Part shown: positions 10,379 through 22,110 of the stretch, piece after piece | How the letters are laid out: every line of letters begins with the position of its first letter | Numbering within the stretch: the stretch's first letter is position 1 | From: Laetiporus sulphureus 93-53 | Lineage: Eukaryota; Basidiomycota; Agaricomycetes; Polyporales; Laetiporaceae | NCBI RefSeq assembly: GCF_001632365.1 | Contig: NW_024468514.1 | Span: 105,624 to 169,623 of the forward strand | DNA length: 64,000 nt | Direction of reading: 5' to 3' | The notes under the pieces: generated by a model | Databases searched by the model: none | What the model saw: the letters and a program-made list of their open reading frames with translations, nothing else | Told to the model about the DNA's origin: nothing | Translations under genes and position numbers: made by a program

Positions 10379-11627
10379 TGTTTTGGTTCGTGAAAGGTGT
10401 GCGGGAGGGTTCGGGGATTTCGGGATCTTGTCGAATACGATGGCTGATGCTGCTGCTGAAGTGGGTGATTGACCGTTTGCGTACTCGAGTAGACTCAAAT
10501 CCGTTTCCTGGAGGGAGCACTAGCGCTGGTGTTTGTTGGTTGAGCGTGTTTTGGCACGTGACCTGACAATGTTTATATATATCCGCGTTCGCGAGCGTTT
10601 GCGTTTCTCAAGTCTCTCATCTGCTCTGTTTCAATGGCATTACACTTTGAGTGCCGCGCGCCGTCATTTCCTCTCCATGCCTGTTTCGTTGGACTCGTGA
10701 ATTCCGCCGGCAGAGGTCAGTACTTAGCATTCGCAAGCTATCCAAACCAAACAGCGATGTGGAACACACCATTGCATCACTTTGAGCAACGCGACCTGTT
10801 TCATTTGTGGTCGTGCTTGTCAAGCGATCGATGCTAGAGCAAACGAAGGTCATCTGCAGGAGTGTGCAGTTATATCCGTGCGCATTCTTTGGAAGCCCGT
10901 GCTTTCTACATATTCCTGTTCCTCGTTGGACATTTAGGGTTCATGCTTTCGTTGTCGTTGTCATGTTGCCTGCAAGCAATGCGTGTGATGTACGTATCTA
11001 TGGCATGAAAGCACTTTGTACCCATACGTGTGCCTCAGAATGCTAACGGCGATCGAACTACATTACCTATCTCGTGAGGGTGCCTGAGGCTCATGGAGCC
11101 TGCAACGGAGGGAATCTTCTCAGTTTACCGGTTCAAAGCGATATATATATGTATTCATTCACATTACATAAAACATCTTCATTTAGAGAAAGTAATTCGT
11201 ATGAAGGCACAATCACAGATCATCGATCGTCCCTCATTGCTGCTTCCCTCGTAAGAGACATTTGAACTCGTTCACTCACTGAAAGATGACACAGCTAATG
11301 GGAGGCCCCGCGGAGCACACGAAGAATGCACGATTCGTAATACGCCGAAAGCGGTCTGACTTCGACATTGTCGATTCAGTTGCATAGCTCATCCAGATCT
11401 AGCCTCAGAATGAATGCGATCTTCCGGCTGCGAGGGACAAAATGCCTGTCGACGCGCATGCCTCCTCGTCCTGTGGCTACGAAGGAGCCTTCTCGGGCTC
11501 TGATCTGACTGTGTAAGAGAGGAGCGATGGTACAATTCCGTCACAGCCATATTGAATGTAGGATATCAGCATCCAGCCTGTCGAAGGTCACAAGCGTTAT
11601 TCACTCTGCATCGGGAGGCAACATGGC
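10379..11627. other. Intergenic, about 1.25 kb
   Basis: Holds the SEH1 promoter (near 10378-10600) and 3' flank of the lectin gene. A GATATATATATG stretch occurs near 11141. I see no further gene. Confidence 0.55.
10572..10582 (-). promoter_or_regulatory. TATA-like element, SEH1 promoter
   Basis: ATATATATAAA on the minus strand, about 195 bp upstream of the SEH1 ATG. It is nearly symmetrical, so use by a plus-strand transcript cannot be excluded. Confidence 0.4.
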
Positions 11628-12449
11628 CTAGAGGCAGTTCAATTCGCTTGTGACGTTCGTGCAGAAAGACAGACCGGAGATTCCATCTGCATGGAGTCTT
11701 GAACTCAATACGATTTTTCGGTTTCTACGCTGAAAAGAAGACTCACTTTTTTGTACATTCCCGCCATTGTCATACCCGGCGAAGGCCATCACGTTGGCTA
11801 CATGGTAAGTTGAGCCATTAAAAAAGTTGGCAAACTTAGGCTTGCTGCCAAAAGGCTTCAAAGGATCGGGTCAAAGAATACTCAAATGCTCTCAAGACGA
11901 ATACGCACACCCAGGACCCGAGTGTCTCCGGTGTGCTGGTCGAATATGACAAAGCTCATCCTATTGACAAGTTTTTGCTTGTAGACATCCTGATAACCGG
12001 CACGGCCGTAGATAGCTAGAATCATTTCCGACTCTGGGAGTGTAAGGTTCAAAGGGGTTGATTGGGGACGAGTAGCCTTGACGCACCTTTGAGATCGAAA
12101 GCGGACATGTTGGGCTCATAGAACTTGCCATGTGTCAACGTGATATTGCTCAAGCCAGGATGCCTGAGCTTGTAGGTGACTTTCAATCCATCGACCTCAG
12201 TATCATAGTGCATGAGTCGATGTCGGAGTCAGACGCAGGGAAAAGGCACCTACAAGCCATCCGGAAGATATCTCAATGCGGGTGATAGGATGATTGAGAT
12301 CAAGCATGAGCTGGCCTGCGGAGCCATGTATGGATTCACTCGCGCGGACGGGTGTGGCGCTCACCATCTTTGTCAGTGAGTTCGTGCAGATCATTGAAGT
12401 ATGTGCCATCGCAGCCTCCAATCACAGATGACTGGATGTAGGTGCCCAT
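11628..12449 (-). CDS. Jacalin-like lectin-domain protein
   Basis: Six-exon model of about 183 residues and no signal peptide. It starts MGTYIQSSVIGGCDGTYFND (ATG at 12447-12449), continues LNHPITRIEISSGWLVDGLKVTY, SEMILAIYGRAGYQ, LVNRMSFVIFDQ, RVLGPFGSKP, VANVMAFAGYDNGG and NGISGLSF, and ends TAG at 11628-11630. The pattern PI.RIEI..G..VDGL..TY, then I.G, I..L.F, and GPFG..., F.G.  fits the beta-prism-I (jacalin) fold, so a sugar-binding role is likely but the ligand is unknown. Introns use GTGAGC, GTAGGT, GTGCGT and GTGAGT donors. A 5'-truncated paralogue lies inverted at 133-687. Confidence 0.7.
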
Positions 12450-13065
12450 GATGAGGACCTCAGAAATTCGAGGAGAGCGAAGGATCCCTACTTAGCGATA
12501 GTGGAAAAGATGGTTCATATATCTCGGTTAGTTCCGTGGTATTCTCGGCTTCGAACACGTTCCATGATGCTGCGAGGCGAGGAACCGAATTGGTTTTGTT
12601 GACACCAAGGCCGCTCTGTCCAGTGGCATTGTCAACAGATAGTAGTCATATCCAGCGTTCCACTGTCTTCATGACAGATTGGGTAGCTCAGGTGGTGCCA
12701 ATCGAGGCAATACGATGGGCTGTGAGATCTTGAGAATTCATGCAAAGCCGGTGAACGGATATCAGTGCATCGATCTCTTTACGTTGTAAAGCTCACCGAT
12801 ATGGGAAACACAGGACATTACTGGCAATATATCTTATTGTGATGGCTCTCTGCTTACATTACGGACCTCATTTTCATTGATAATCAGCGTGGTTTCCGAG
12901 CAACATGGTCGCCAGCTGCGAGCGCGGAGCAGTGGCCCAAGCGTGATGCAGTGTTATTTAAGTGTGACGGACGCGTCGCGTCACGCGTCTGGATAGGTTG
13001 GCGGGCGCCTCAAATTTAGCGCTTTTGCAGACTCGTGCTCTGCGCCACCAACACCATCGTCTGAA
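12450..13065. other. Divergent intergenic region (lectin / CTP synthase)
   Basis: 616 bp between two divergent genes. It must carry both promoters. No gene is seen. Confidence 0.6.
12955..12962 (+). promoter_or_regulatory. TATA-like element, CTP synthase promoter
   Basis: TATTTAAG about 105 bp upstream of the CTP synthase ATG. Confidence 0.35.
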
Positions 13066-15549
13066 ATGACCAAGTACATCCTCGTCTCGGGCGGTGTCGT
13101 AAGCGGCATCGGGAAGGGCGTGATTGGTACGCCCCAGCGTATCGCCTCTGTCAGCTCAGATTATGTTCAAGTGTTCTTGTAGCCTCCTCGACAGGCTTGC
13201 TCCTGAAGACGACTGGCTTGAAGGTCACGGCCATCAAGATTGACCCATACATGAACATAGATGCGGGAACGATGCGGCCACAGGAGCATGGTGAGGGCAT
13301 GCTTGGTGTGAGCGCTCCTGAACAGTTCTAAGAGAGACATTAGGCGAGGTGTATGTCTTGAATGACGGTGGTGAAGTCGACCTTGATCTCGGCAACTACG
13401 AACGATATCTGGATGTTACGTTGTCTCGCGATAACAACATCACGACTGGAAAGATCTATCGAGAGGTGATAGAGAAGGAGGTTTGTCGATCGGCATTGCT
13501 TTGACTGGTCGAGGTTGCTGAAGGAAGTTCTAGCGGCGAGGGGATTATCTTGGGAAGACTGTCCAAGTAAGTTTCACTTGCTGGATATCCAAAGCTTGAA
13601 CCTCAGCAATACAATACGCATCGCGATGGACCTGACTGGACTGAAGATGGTTTGATTAGATCGTCCCTCATGTCACGAATGCCATCCAAGACTGGATTGA
13701 GCGAGTCTCGAAGATTCCCGTTGACGAAACAGGAGAGGAGCCTGATGTTTGCATTATCGAGGTGCGCGATAAGAACTTGGTGCTGGAGCGGCTTAATTGA
13801 TATTGCTCGTGCATACAGCTAGGAGGAACCGTTGGTGATATAGAGTCGGCTCCCTTCGTTGAGGCCATGCGTCAATTCCAGTTCCGTGTCGGCCATGAGA
13901 ACTTCGCTCTCATTCATGTCTCCCTCGTACCCGATATGCACGGGGAGCAAAAAACAAAACCCACCCAGACAACCGTGCACGCGCTTCGTGGTCTCGGTCT
14001 TCTCGCTGATCTCGTACGTGCACTTCATCGCCTTTGAAATCCATTGCTTAGTTCTAGCATCAGATTGCCTGCCGTCTCATTGTCCAAAAACCCCTTGATC
14101 CCGCCACGAAAGCAAAAATCTCCATGTTCTGTCATGTCGCGCCGGAGCAAGTCATCGGCGTGCACGATGTGTCTTCTGTGTACCACGTTCCACTGCTTTT
14201 GCAGTCACAAGGGATCGTAGAGTACTTGCAAAAACGCCTCAATCTTGATAGTATCAAACTTACACAGGAGATGAAGGACAGAGGTGAGGACATCGGGACG
14301 AGATGGAAAGAGCTCACGAAGCGGTGCGTTTGCCCTTTAATGCGCTGAGAGGTGAAATGCGCTAACAATGCGACGTGCCCATAGGCAAGAGCGTGTGTTT
14401 GATGACGTGACCATCGTCCTTGTCGGCAAGTACACCGATCTGCAGGACTCGTACATGTCCGTCACAAAATCCCTGGAACACTCCGCTTTCAGGTGTAATA
14501 GACGGCTCATCCTAAAGGTACGTTAACATCATATCCTAGAGGAGGTAGCCCTAGGCCGACTTTTACCTCTCATCGTAGTGGGTAGACTCGTCAGATCTGG
14601 AGCCCGAGACGCAGATCACCAGTCCAGCAAAATACCATGATGCGTGGAAAGCCGTCGTTTCGGCATGGTACGAGTTGTGCGCTCTATCATACAGAAGTTG
14701 TTCTTGATATTGCGTTCCCTATAGCGGTATACTGGTGCCTGGTGGATTCGGTGTGCGTGGAACCGAGGGCATGTTGCTGGCAATCAAATGGGCCCGAGAA
14801 CAGAATATACCCTTCCTAGGCATCTGTTTTGGCTTCCAGCTCGCCGTTGTTGAGTGGGCTAGGAACGTCTGCGGACTCGCAGGTGAGGTTCCATGATATA
14901 TCATGGCCTCTTTTGCGTCAGTTTATACTAATATTTTTACAGGTGCTACCTCAACCGAGTTCGATGCCGAAGCCAAGCACCCCGTCGTCATCTTCATGCC
15001 TGAGATTTCAAAAACCCACATGGGCGGCACGATGCGTCTCGGCTTGCGTCCGACGGTGTTCGAGCCCGAGAGCGAGAAGTGGTGCAAGGTGCGCAAGCTA
15101 TACGGCGGCGCAGGCAAGATCTGGGAGCGTCACCGCCATCGCTACGAGGTCAACCCGGCATACATTGAGAAGCTCAGCGCGAGCGGCCTGGCCTTCATTG
15201 GGAAAGACGAGAAGGGCGAGCGGATGCAGGTGTTCGAGCTGCACGGTACGTCGACTCGTCCGAGTTCGTGCTGGAAGCTGGCTGATGTACGATATTTTAC
15301 TCAGACCACCCGTACTTTGTCGGTTTCCAAGCTCACCCCGAGTTCTGCACGCGCCCTTTGAACCCGTCCCCGCCTTTCGTCGGCTTTGTCGCTGCGGCCT
15401 CAGGCCAGCAGGTTCTCAAAGAGCAGCTGGAGTACCAGCTCAAGCACTACCACCCGCCCCACCCCGAGAATGCAATGGTCAGCGAGGACGAGCTGCGGCA
15501 CGCAGATACCCCGCCGCCGGGCGTGGAGGTTGCGCTGAGTGGCCCGTGA
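13066..15549 (+). CDS. URA7: CTP synthase
   Basis: Converts UTP to CTP with ATP and glutamine, the last step of pyrimidine nucleotide synthesis. It starts [19 protein letters not shown] (synthetase P-loop), then [62 protein letters not shown] and [15 protein letters not shown]. The glutaminase half has [30 protein letters not shown] (nucleophile Cys) and FQAHPEF (His and Glu of the triad). The synthase active site looks complete. Small departures from the usual family text are FGFQ instead of LGMQ after the nucleophile and QAHPEF instead of QYHPEF. About eight to ten short introns; the last coding exon is C-terminally Pro/His rich. Confidence 0.93.
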
Positions 15550-15959
15550 CCTTTTTTTGCAGGTGCGCTGGTAGTTGTCGGGGGTATGGGGAGAGGGTGG
15601 GATGAGACATATCGCACTTTCATATAATATACACACTGTCACCGTCTATCATTGGAAATATATGAGGGTGCGTTGGCCAACTGAAGGCTGCAGCATTGGG
15701 CAGAGATCTTGCCTGATTTTGCTCGCAAATTGATGAGAGGGCGACCGCGCAACTACGCCGCACCGCTTTCGCATGCACTCGCCGCTGATCGCCAATCACT
15801 CCTGCGCCTTGCTTTCTTACCTTCTCTTCGACGTCGACATGAAGCTCAATACAATTTCGGTGATCCGGAAGTCAGAAATTTGTGTGATCCCGAGGCGCAA
15901 CTTCGACAAATACACGGCAACGGCCTTCTCAACGCTGACCTTCTTGTCTCGCCCTCGAG
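15550..15959. other. Intergenic, 410 bp
   Basis: CTP synthase 3' flank and promoter of the sterol dehydrogenase. An open frame crossing 15709-15993 runs into the next gene in another frame and has no family similarity. Confidence 0.55.
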
Positions 15960-17579
15960 ATGGGCACAACGATCTGGCTCGCCGTTGGCATAGTGCTTGC
16001 CATCATACTATATATTCGAGCCAACGATTCAAAGCTAGGTCGACTGCCTTCCGCAGCCACTGCCTTCTCTGCGAAGCGATGGATTGCGGGCGACGTACAA
16101 CGCACTGTGGACAGACTCGCAGACTCGCCGCCTTCTCTGCTCAGTGACAAGCTACCACCGAAGACAGGCAGAAGGTATATCGTAACTGGAGGGGTGAGCT
16201 CTTATCTACTGTTAATTTCTTCCTTATGCGAACAGTTTGGATAGGCAGGTTTCCTCGGCGGATGGATTGTCTTGCATCTGCTGGCTCGCGGTGAAGACCC
16301 TCGTCGTATCAGAGTCATCGACATCCGCTCGCCTATCCGTCAGGACCTCATGGAAGGCACTGCGAAGGATGTGGACTTCATGCAGGTGGACGTATCAGAC
16401 GCAGAGGCAGTCGACGCTGCGTTTAGCAAGCCGTGGCCACCTGTTCCTTCTGATGTACCCGGCGAGCCTGAGCCCGAGGTCACTATCTTCCATACTGCTG
16501 CCACCATCCGCTTCTTCGAACGCATGAGATCACTGCTGCGATACTCCGAGGAAGTCAATGTCAAGGGCACGCAGAACATCCTGGATGCCGCCCGCCGCAT
16601 CGGCGCGTCGATACTCGTCTACACTTCCTCGGGTTCTATCTCCGTACGAAACACGCGTTTCTGCCTATGGCCTTGGGAGAGGGAGCCAAAGTACTTCGTG
16701 CAACCCATCAACGACGATGACAACCTCATTCCGACGCGACATGACGACTATTTCTCGAACTACGCGGTCTCAAAACACATGGGCGAACGCCTCGTACGTG
16801 CAGCCGACAACACACCATCCGGCGGCCGCGTGCTGAGGACGGGGTGCATCCGTCCGGGCAATGGCATCTACGGGCCCGGCGGCGACTTGCTCGTGGGGCT
16901 ATACCTGGTGAAGAAGCTGAACCTGACATGGATCGCGAACATCATGCAGTCATTCGTATTCGTTGAGAACTGCTCGCTTGCACATCTGTGTTACGAGCAG
17001 CGCCTCCTCGAGCTGCAGCGTGGGAGTACGAATCCGGACATCGGCGGGCAGGCGTTCTGCGTCGCAGATGCGGGACCGCCGCCCACTTTCGGGGAGGTAT
17101 ACGAGGCGCTCACGCTCGCGAGCAAAGGTGAGGCGATCTTCAAGCACTTGTCATGCACGACAATGCTTGCGTTGGCACACGCAGTGGAGGCCTACTACCT
17201 CCTGCGCCATTTCCTCTCCCAGTCGTCCTTTGCACCTCTCGCGCACCTAGTACCCGCGCTCAGCGGCGACATCGTCTTTCTGCAGCCATCAATGTTCTCG
17301 CTGACGGTCGTGCATTTGATCTTTGACGACTCGCGAGCACGTGCGCCGCCAGAGAAAGGCGGGCTGGGCTACGACGGCAGTATCACGACCATGGAAGGCG
17401 TATGCAAGGTAGCGATCGAGCACAGGAAGGGCGACGGGAAAGGCTGGCAGCGGGTGGTCGCGGGTCACAAGGAGGTCGGACATGGATTTGGGCTCGCCAG
17501 GGCAGAGAAGGGTGTGGAGGAGATCATCGAAAAAGTAGGGAACGGTGTCGGAGTGAGTGCTACCAAGATTCTCAACTGA
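15960..17579 (+). CDS. 3-beta-hydroxysteroid dehydrogenase family protein (ERG26-like)
   Basis: About 520 residues with one intron (about 16194-16244). An N-terminal membrane anchor (TIWLAVGIVLAIILYI, residues 4-19) precedes an extended-SDR domain: VTGGAGFLGGWIV (NAD-binding Gly motif, created by the splice), then FHTAATI, VNVKGTQNILDAA, YTSSGS, the YAVSK catalytic Tyr/Lys motif, and RPGNGIYGPGG. The family includes C-4 sterol decarboxylases (ERG26) and related NAD-dependent sterol dehydrogenases of the endoplasmic reticulum. The C-terminal part has hydrophobic segments (VHLIFDD preceded by LSLTVVH-like text). Whether this is the true ERG26 or a paralogue is open. Confidence 0.85.
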
Positions 17580-17959
17580 GGCGTCGAGTACATACATACT
17601 TACAATGCGACGACTCGGGGTCATGGTAAATAAGCAACTCACTGCTTCTAGCTGTGACAGGTACAGCGACGTCACCGCCGATAGCCAACGTGCCAACGGA
17701 AAAGGGAATCAATGTACAGCCTTGCCTATCCGCAAAAAAACTGCATCACTACTGCCCTACGCTATACACATTGAGCAGGATGACTGCGAACAAAGAACCT
17801 ACGACTACACGCACGATACGCTCGCCAGGAACCTCGATGAGCGCGGCCATGCAAGACAGCAGAAAACACGGCAGCGGATATAAGACGACACCATACCAAA
17901 AGACATCTGCATAGATCAGCATGAGACACCGAACAAGTGCAACACCACCACTCTTTGCG
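17580..17959. other. Convergent intergenic region, 380 bp
   Basis: 3' flanks of two convergent genes. Nothing further recognised. Confidence 0.6.
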
Positions 17960-19582
17960 CTACGCTGGAGGAGGCGGAGGCGGAGCAGGCTCGCTCGGCG
18001 GAGGGGCGCCCAGAGCCGTGGGGCTCTGGGCACTTCCCATCGCTCCAGCAGCACCATATCCTTGCTGTGCATAGTAGGCTGCGTATTGTTGCTGCTGCCA
18101 CGCCTTGAATTCCGGCGAATTGACATCGTAGCCATACGCAGCCCTACAACGAGCCATTAGCGAACATTTACACAGACTATAACACGCTACTGACCAGTAC
18201 GCAGCATAAGCGTCCGCGTCGCTTGCATTCGGTGCCGCGTTTGCCTGTGCCTGTCCTGGAGATCCTCCGGCTGCCACCGCAGCACCATCCGGTGGCGGTG
18301 GAGGCTGCTCCCCTGGAGGCGGTGGCGGCGGGGCACTTCCCGGTTGTGGCGGCGCATATCCTCCCTACAGTATCAAAGCGTTAGCAACACACGCGCAGAG
18401 GGTACATGCCGGGTATAATATTGATAGCAAGAGCAGCGAGAGGGGACTATCATAGTCAATGGCAATGACGGATGCAAGGGAGAGAAAGAGAGGAATGAGC
18501 GAAATATACATACGGCATAGGCACTGTAGGCGTACTGGATTTGTGCTTGGTGCAGCTCCATCTGTTGTTGTTGAACGATCACCTTAACTTTGGAATGTTC
18601 CTGGCGGACAACCTCTAGGAGGTCTTCTGTGAGGACCTTCGCACGCGCGACTTGGCCATCATCCGGGCCACTAAGAGACCCCGTGAGCCAGAGAATAAAG
18701 GAGGCGCACAGACAACGTACGTGACGTGGATGTACATAGGTTCGTCGTGTTCATGGCCAGTCTCCTGATCGACGAAGCCGGATCCGATTCCCTTTATTTG
18801 CACGCGGGTCCCAGTCTCTTGCTGGATGTATTTCACGAACATACCCTGCGTTACCGTCAGATACCGCATGTCGAGTCAGACGGCCATTTTGATATGCCAT
18901 ACCTGAGGCCCAACGACCTTCGCTCGAACGTTAAAGTTTCTGATGGAGTCTATCCCAACTGGAATCTTCTCTTCGGGCCATTTGCGCTACAATACGCCAG
19001 TAAGGGGCAAATTGACAGATTGAAAGGAAAACCACGCACGCGTTCCCTCATCCGGTCCTTCTTGTCCTCCACCAGCGAGCCCATGTCCATGGAAATCAAC
19101 TCATTCACTTTGTCAATCGCGCTCTGTAGTATCTCTTGTGTGGTGGCCGAGATGTGTAAATACAGAGGCGGATCCTTCTCTGTCGCCTTGGATCGATCCG
19201 GATACCAAACGCCCTTCGTACTTATTGAAGCACCCGTCTCCTCATGGATCTACATGACATGCCTCGGATTCGACACATCAATAGTTCAAGCATTATAGAT
19301 GCTCACCTGCGTCTGCGTCGAACCCTTCGTGAGCAGGTACCGGTTCCTCACGTCGTTTATATCAATGTCATGCGTGAAGTCCGCATCATGAGGATCCTTC
19401 GGTAGCCCTGAGCCGCCAGCAGCACCTCCAGAGTTCGCGAACTGAGCAGCAATTTTTGCAGCGATGGCGGCGGCAGCAGCCGCTGCTTCTGACGCGGTCT
19501 TCCCTTCCTCAATCTTAGGTGCTTTTGTCGGAGTCTCTGCCTCTTCAGGGGCGGCCTGATCCCATTTGCGCTTGGAAGACAT
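17960..19582 (-). CDS. KH-domain protein, KHDC4/BLOM7-like
   Basis: RNA-binding protein of about 400 residues. It starts MSSKRKWDQAAPEEAETPTK (ATG at 19580-19582), has an Ala-rich stretch, then HDIDINDVRNRYLLTKGSTQ and IHEETGASISTKGVWYPD (first KH region), PLYLHISA, VTQGMFVKYIQQETGTRVQIKGIGSGF with MYIHVT (second KH region), and a Pro/Gln/Ala/Tyr-rich tail ending PPPPPPPA. This order matches KHDC4, a protein linked to pre-mRNA splicing and snoRNA processing in animals. It shares a 178-bp intergenic region head to head with the DEAD-box gene. Confidence 0.82.
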
Positions 19583-19760
19583 TACGAAGAGGTGTGCAGG
19601 TAGATGCGGCGCTGAGACAGGGACGAGGACGAGCAATAAGCGCCCAGGCACTTGTGTATGCGTGTGTATGCCAAGGTCACGTGCACATTCGTATACTCGC
19701 ATTTTTGCGAGAGACATTTTCAGTTCCTTACCGCCTCGAGCTCGTCTTCAGCTCGACAAG
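19583..19760. promoter_or_regulatory. Short bidirectional promoter region
   Basis: Only 178 bp separate the ATG codons of the divergent KH-protein and DEAD-helicase genes. No TATA box is seen; both genes act in RNA metabolism. Confidence 0.5.
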
Positions 19761-22110
19761 ATGGCGGCTGCAATATGGGCCCGAGCTGCCCGAGCATCGA
19801 CATCGGTGTTGGCCTCACGTTCTCGAGTGAGCCTTGGTACTTGCGCACTAAAAGCCACAGGTATGTCTTCTGTCGTCGTGCAGAGATTTCTGTTGACATC
19901 TTCGTAGTCGTGGCTGGTCAGGTTACCGCCAGACGATGGGGCACCGTGTCACCTGCTTTCGCTGCTCGACCGGAGAAAGAGGAGCCGTTCAATCCTGACC
20001 GGGGAGCCCCGGCAGATCCGATGGATACTCCTACCAAGGTGGACAATGACCAGCCCGATTTTGTCTCGCTGAAGGACAAGATCGCAAGGGAAACTCTCAA
20101 GGCTATCACCGTCTCCCCTTTCAAGCTGACGAAAATGACTTCCGTGCAAGCTGCTGTGCTCCCGTTATTGCCTGACTTGGTTAGACCCTATAATCCTGAG
20201 GAGGCTGAAGGCAAGAGGAAACCGCGCGATCTTTTAGTAAAGGCGAGGACGGGCACAGGTAAAACAATAGCTTTCCTTGTTCCCGCCATCGAGCGACGCG
20301 TCAGGCAGCTTCAGAGCGTTGGCAAGCAAGCAGTGAGAGATGCTGGTCTTGAAAGCGACAAACATCTCGAGGCACGTGCGATACGCGCTTTCTCTCGTAA
20401 GAACGTTGGTACTTTGATCATCAGCCCTACTCGTGAACTGGCGACTCAAATCGCCAACGAAGCTCTTCGTCTCACTACTCACCACAACGATATGGAAGTT
20501 CGACTCTTTGTTGGCGGGGCCTCGAAACGCGCGCAGATGCAGGAGTGGATGCGAGGGCGGCGCGATATTGTCGTCTCAACTCCAGGCCGTATACTCGACT
20601 TCATTCAAAGCGAGCCAGAAGTCGCCAATGGATTGGCAGGGACGAGCATCGTACGTCTGCTGTTGTGTTCATAGAATGTCCCGGTACTGATCGTCTGATT
20701 AACGACGTCCAGCTCATTTTGGATGAGGCCGATACACTCTTGGACATGGGTTTCCGCGACGATATTGACGCAATTGTCAAGGCGCTGCCTCCTCAACCTG
20801 AGCGACAAACCTTCCTGTTCTCTGCTACCCTCGACACCCGGGTTTCACAGGTCGCACGAACTGCCATGGGTAAAGACTTCACGCTCATCGATTGCGTCGA
20901 AAGTGATGCACCGCCCACGCACGCCCACATTCCTCAATACCACACCGTGCTTCCGAGTGCTGCGCACCAGATTCCGTTCCTCCTCCGCCTTCTAGCGCAT
21001 GATCAGCTCATCAACGCGGGCAAGTCGAAGTGCATTGTGTTCTTCCCTACGACCAAGATGACGCAGCTATTCTCGACGCTCGTCCGCAAGTTGTCGACTG
21101 TCCTCCCCGCTGGGGAGAATACTACGGTGTATGAAATGCATTCGCAACGCGACCAACGGGTCCGAGAGAGGACTTCGAGTTCGTTCCGGGCCGATTGCAA
21201 GGGTGCATCGATCCTCGTAACCTCTGATGTGTCTGCTCGTGGAGTCGACTACCCTGGAGTCACGCGTGTGATCCAGATTGGTGTTCCTTCCAACGCTCAT
21301 CAGTACATCCATCGTGTCGGTCGTACCGGACGTGGCGACGAAATGACTGGTCGTGCTGACTTGGTTCTCTTGCCGTGGGAAGTGGGCTATGTCACTTGGC
21401 AGCTGACGGACGTCCCGCTCAAGCCTCTGACGACCAGCGAGCTCGAAAAGCAGGTCACTACTCTTGCTAAGCAGTATGACGAGGACCCCTTTGCGTTCTA
21501 TGAGACTGTCAATGCAGACTCCGAGAAAGCTTCTCGTTTGCGCTTCCCGAAGGAATACTCTGCTGTCCTTGGAAATATGACGACCGAGATAAAGAATCTC
21601 TTGATCAAGCTTGACGAAGAGGCGGTCAGGGAAACCATGGCATCTATGTTGGGTTACTACGCCTCGCGATCGGGCGACCTGCGTGTTCAGCGCAATGTCA
21701 TCCTGGAGGGCCTAAAGGACTGGACAGTAGAGGCGTGCGGTTTGCCTGTGCCTCCGCACGTGTCTGATGCATTCCTCACTAAAGTGGGCATGCACGACGG
21801 GCGTACCAAGCGCTTCGGCAAGCCGCGTGAGGAGTACATTCCAAGGGGCGGGATGAGGAGTTCTCCTTGGGAGGGCCGAGGCAGCGTCAAGGCCAAGCGT
21901 GAAAGGACGAACAGGGAATACGAGCCAGACTCCAACTCCTCAAATGAGCGGGCAATGCCGCCTTGGGAGAGGCGACAAGCTGAGTACCCTCGAGACAAGC
22001 AGCAGCGGTTTAGCCGTTCAGACGACAACGGTTTCGGCGACCGAAAGCGTTCGTTCGGCTCGCGTGGACGCTCCGGCGAACCCTATCGTGGATATGATAG
22101 CAGAGATTAG
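19761..22110 (+). CDS. DEAD-box RNA helicase, mitochondrial MSS116-like
   Basis: About 740 residues with two introns. The basic, Ala/Arg-rich N-terminus (MAAAIWARAARASTSVLASR) looks like a mitochondrial presequence. Helicase motifs are complete: SPFKLTKMTSVQ (Q motif), ARTGTGKT (I), PTRELATQI (Ia), TPGR (Ib), LDEADTLLDMGF (II), FSAT (III), VTSDVSARGVDYPGV (V) and HRVGRTGR (VI). A C-terminal Arg/Gly/Asp/Ser-rich tail follows. MSS116-type enzymes remodel RNA during mitochondrial group I/II intron splicing and translation; that role is inferred from similarity and the presequence. Confidence 0.9.

Noticed and set aside
14829..15605. 258-aa open frame over the CTP synthase 3' end
   Set aside because: Other-frame shadow of the glutaminase domain, which is clearly the coding frame.
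15709..15993. Possible small gene before the sterol dehydrogenase
   Set aside because: Runs across the next gene's start in another frame; no features.
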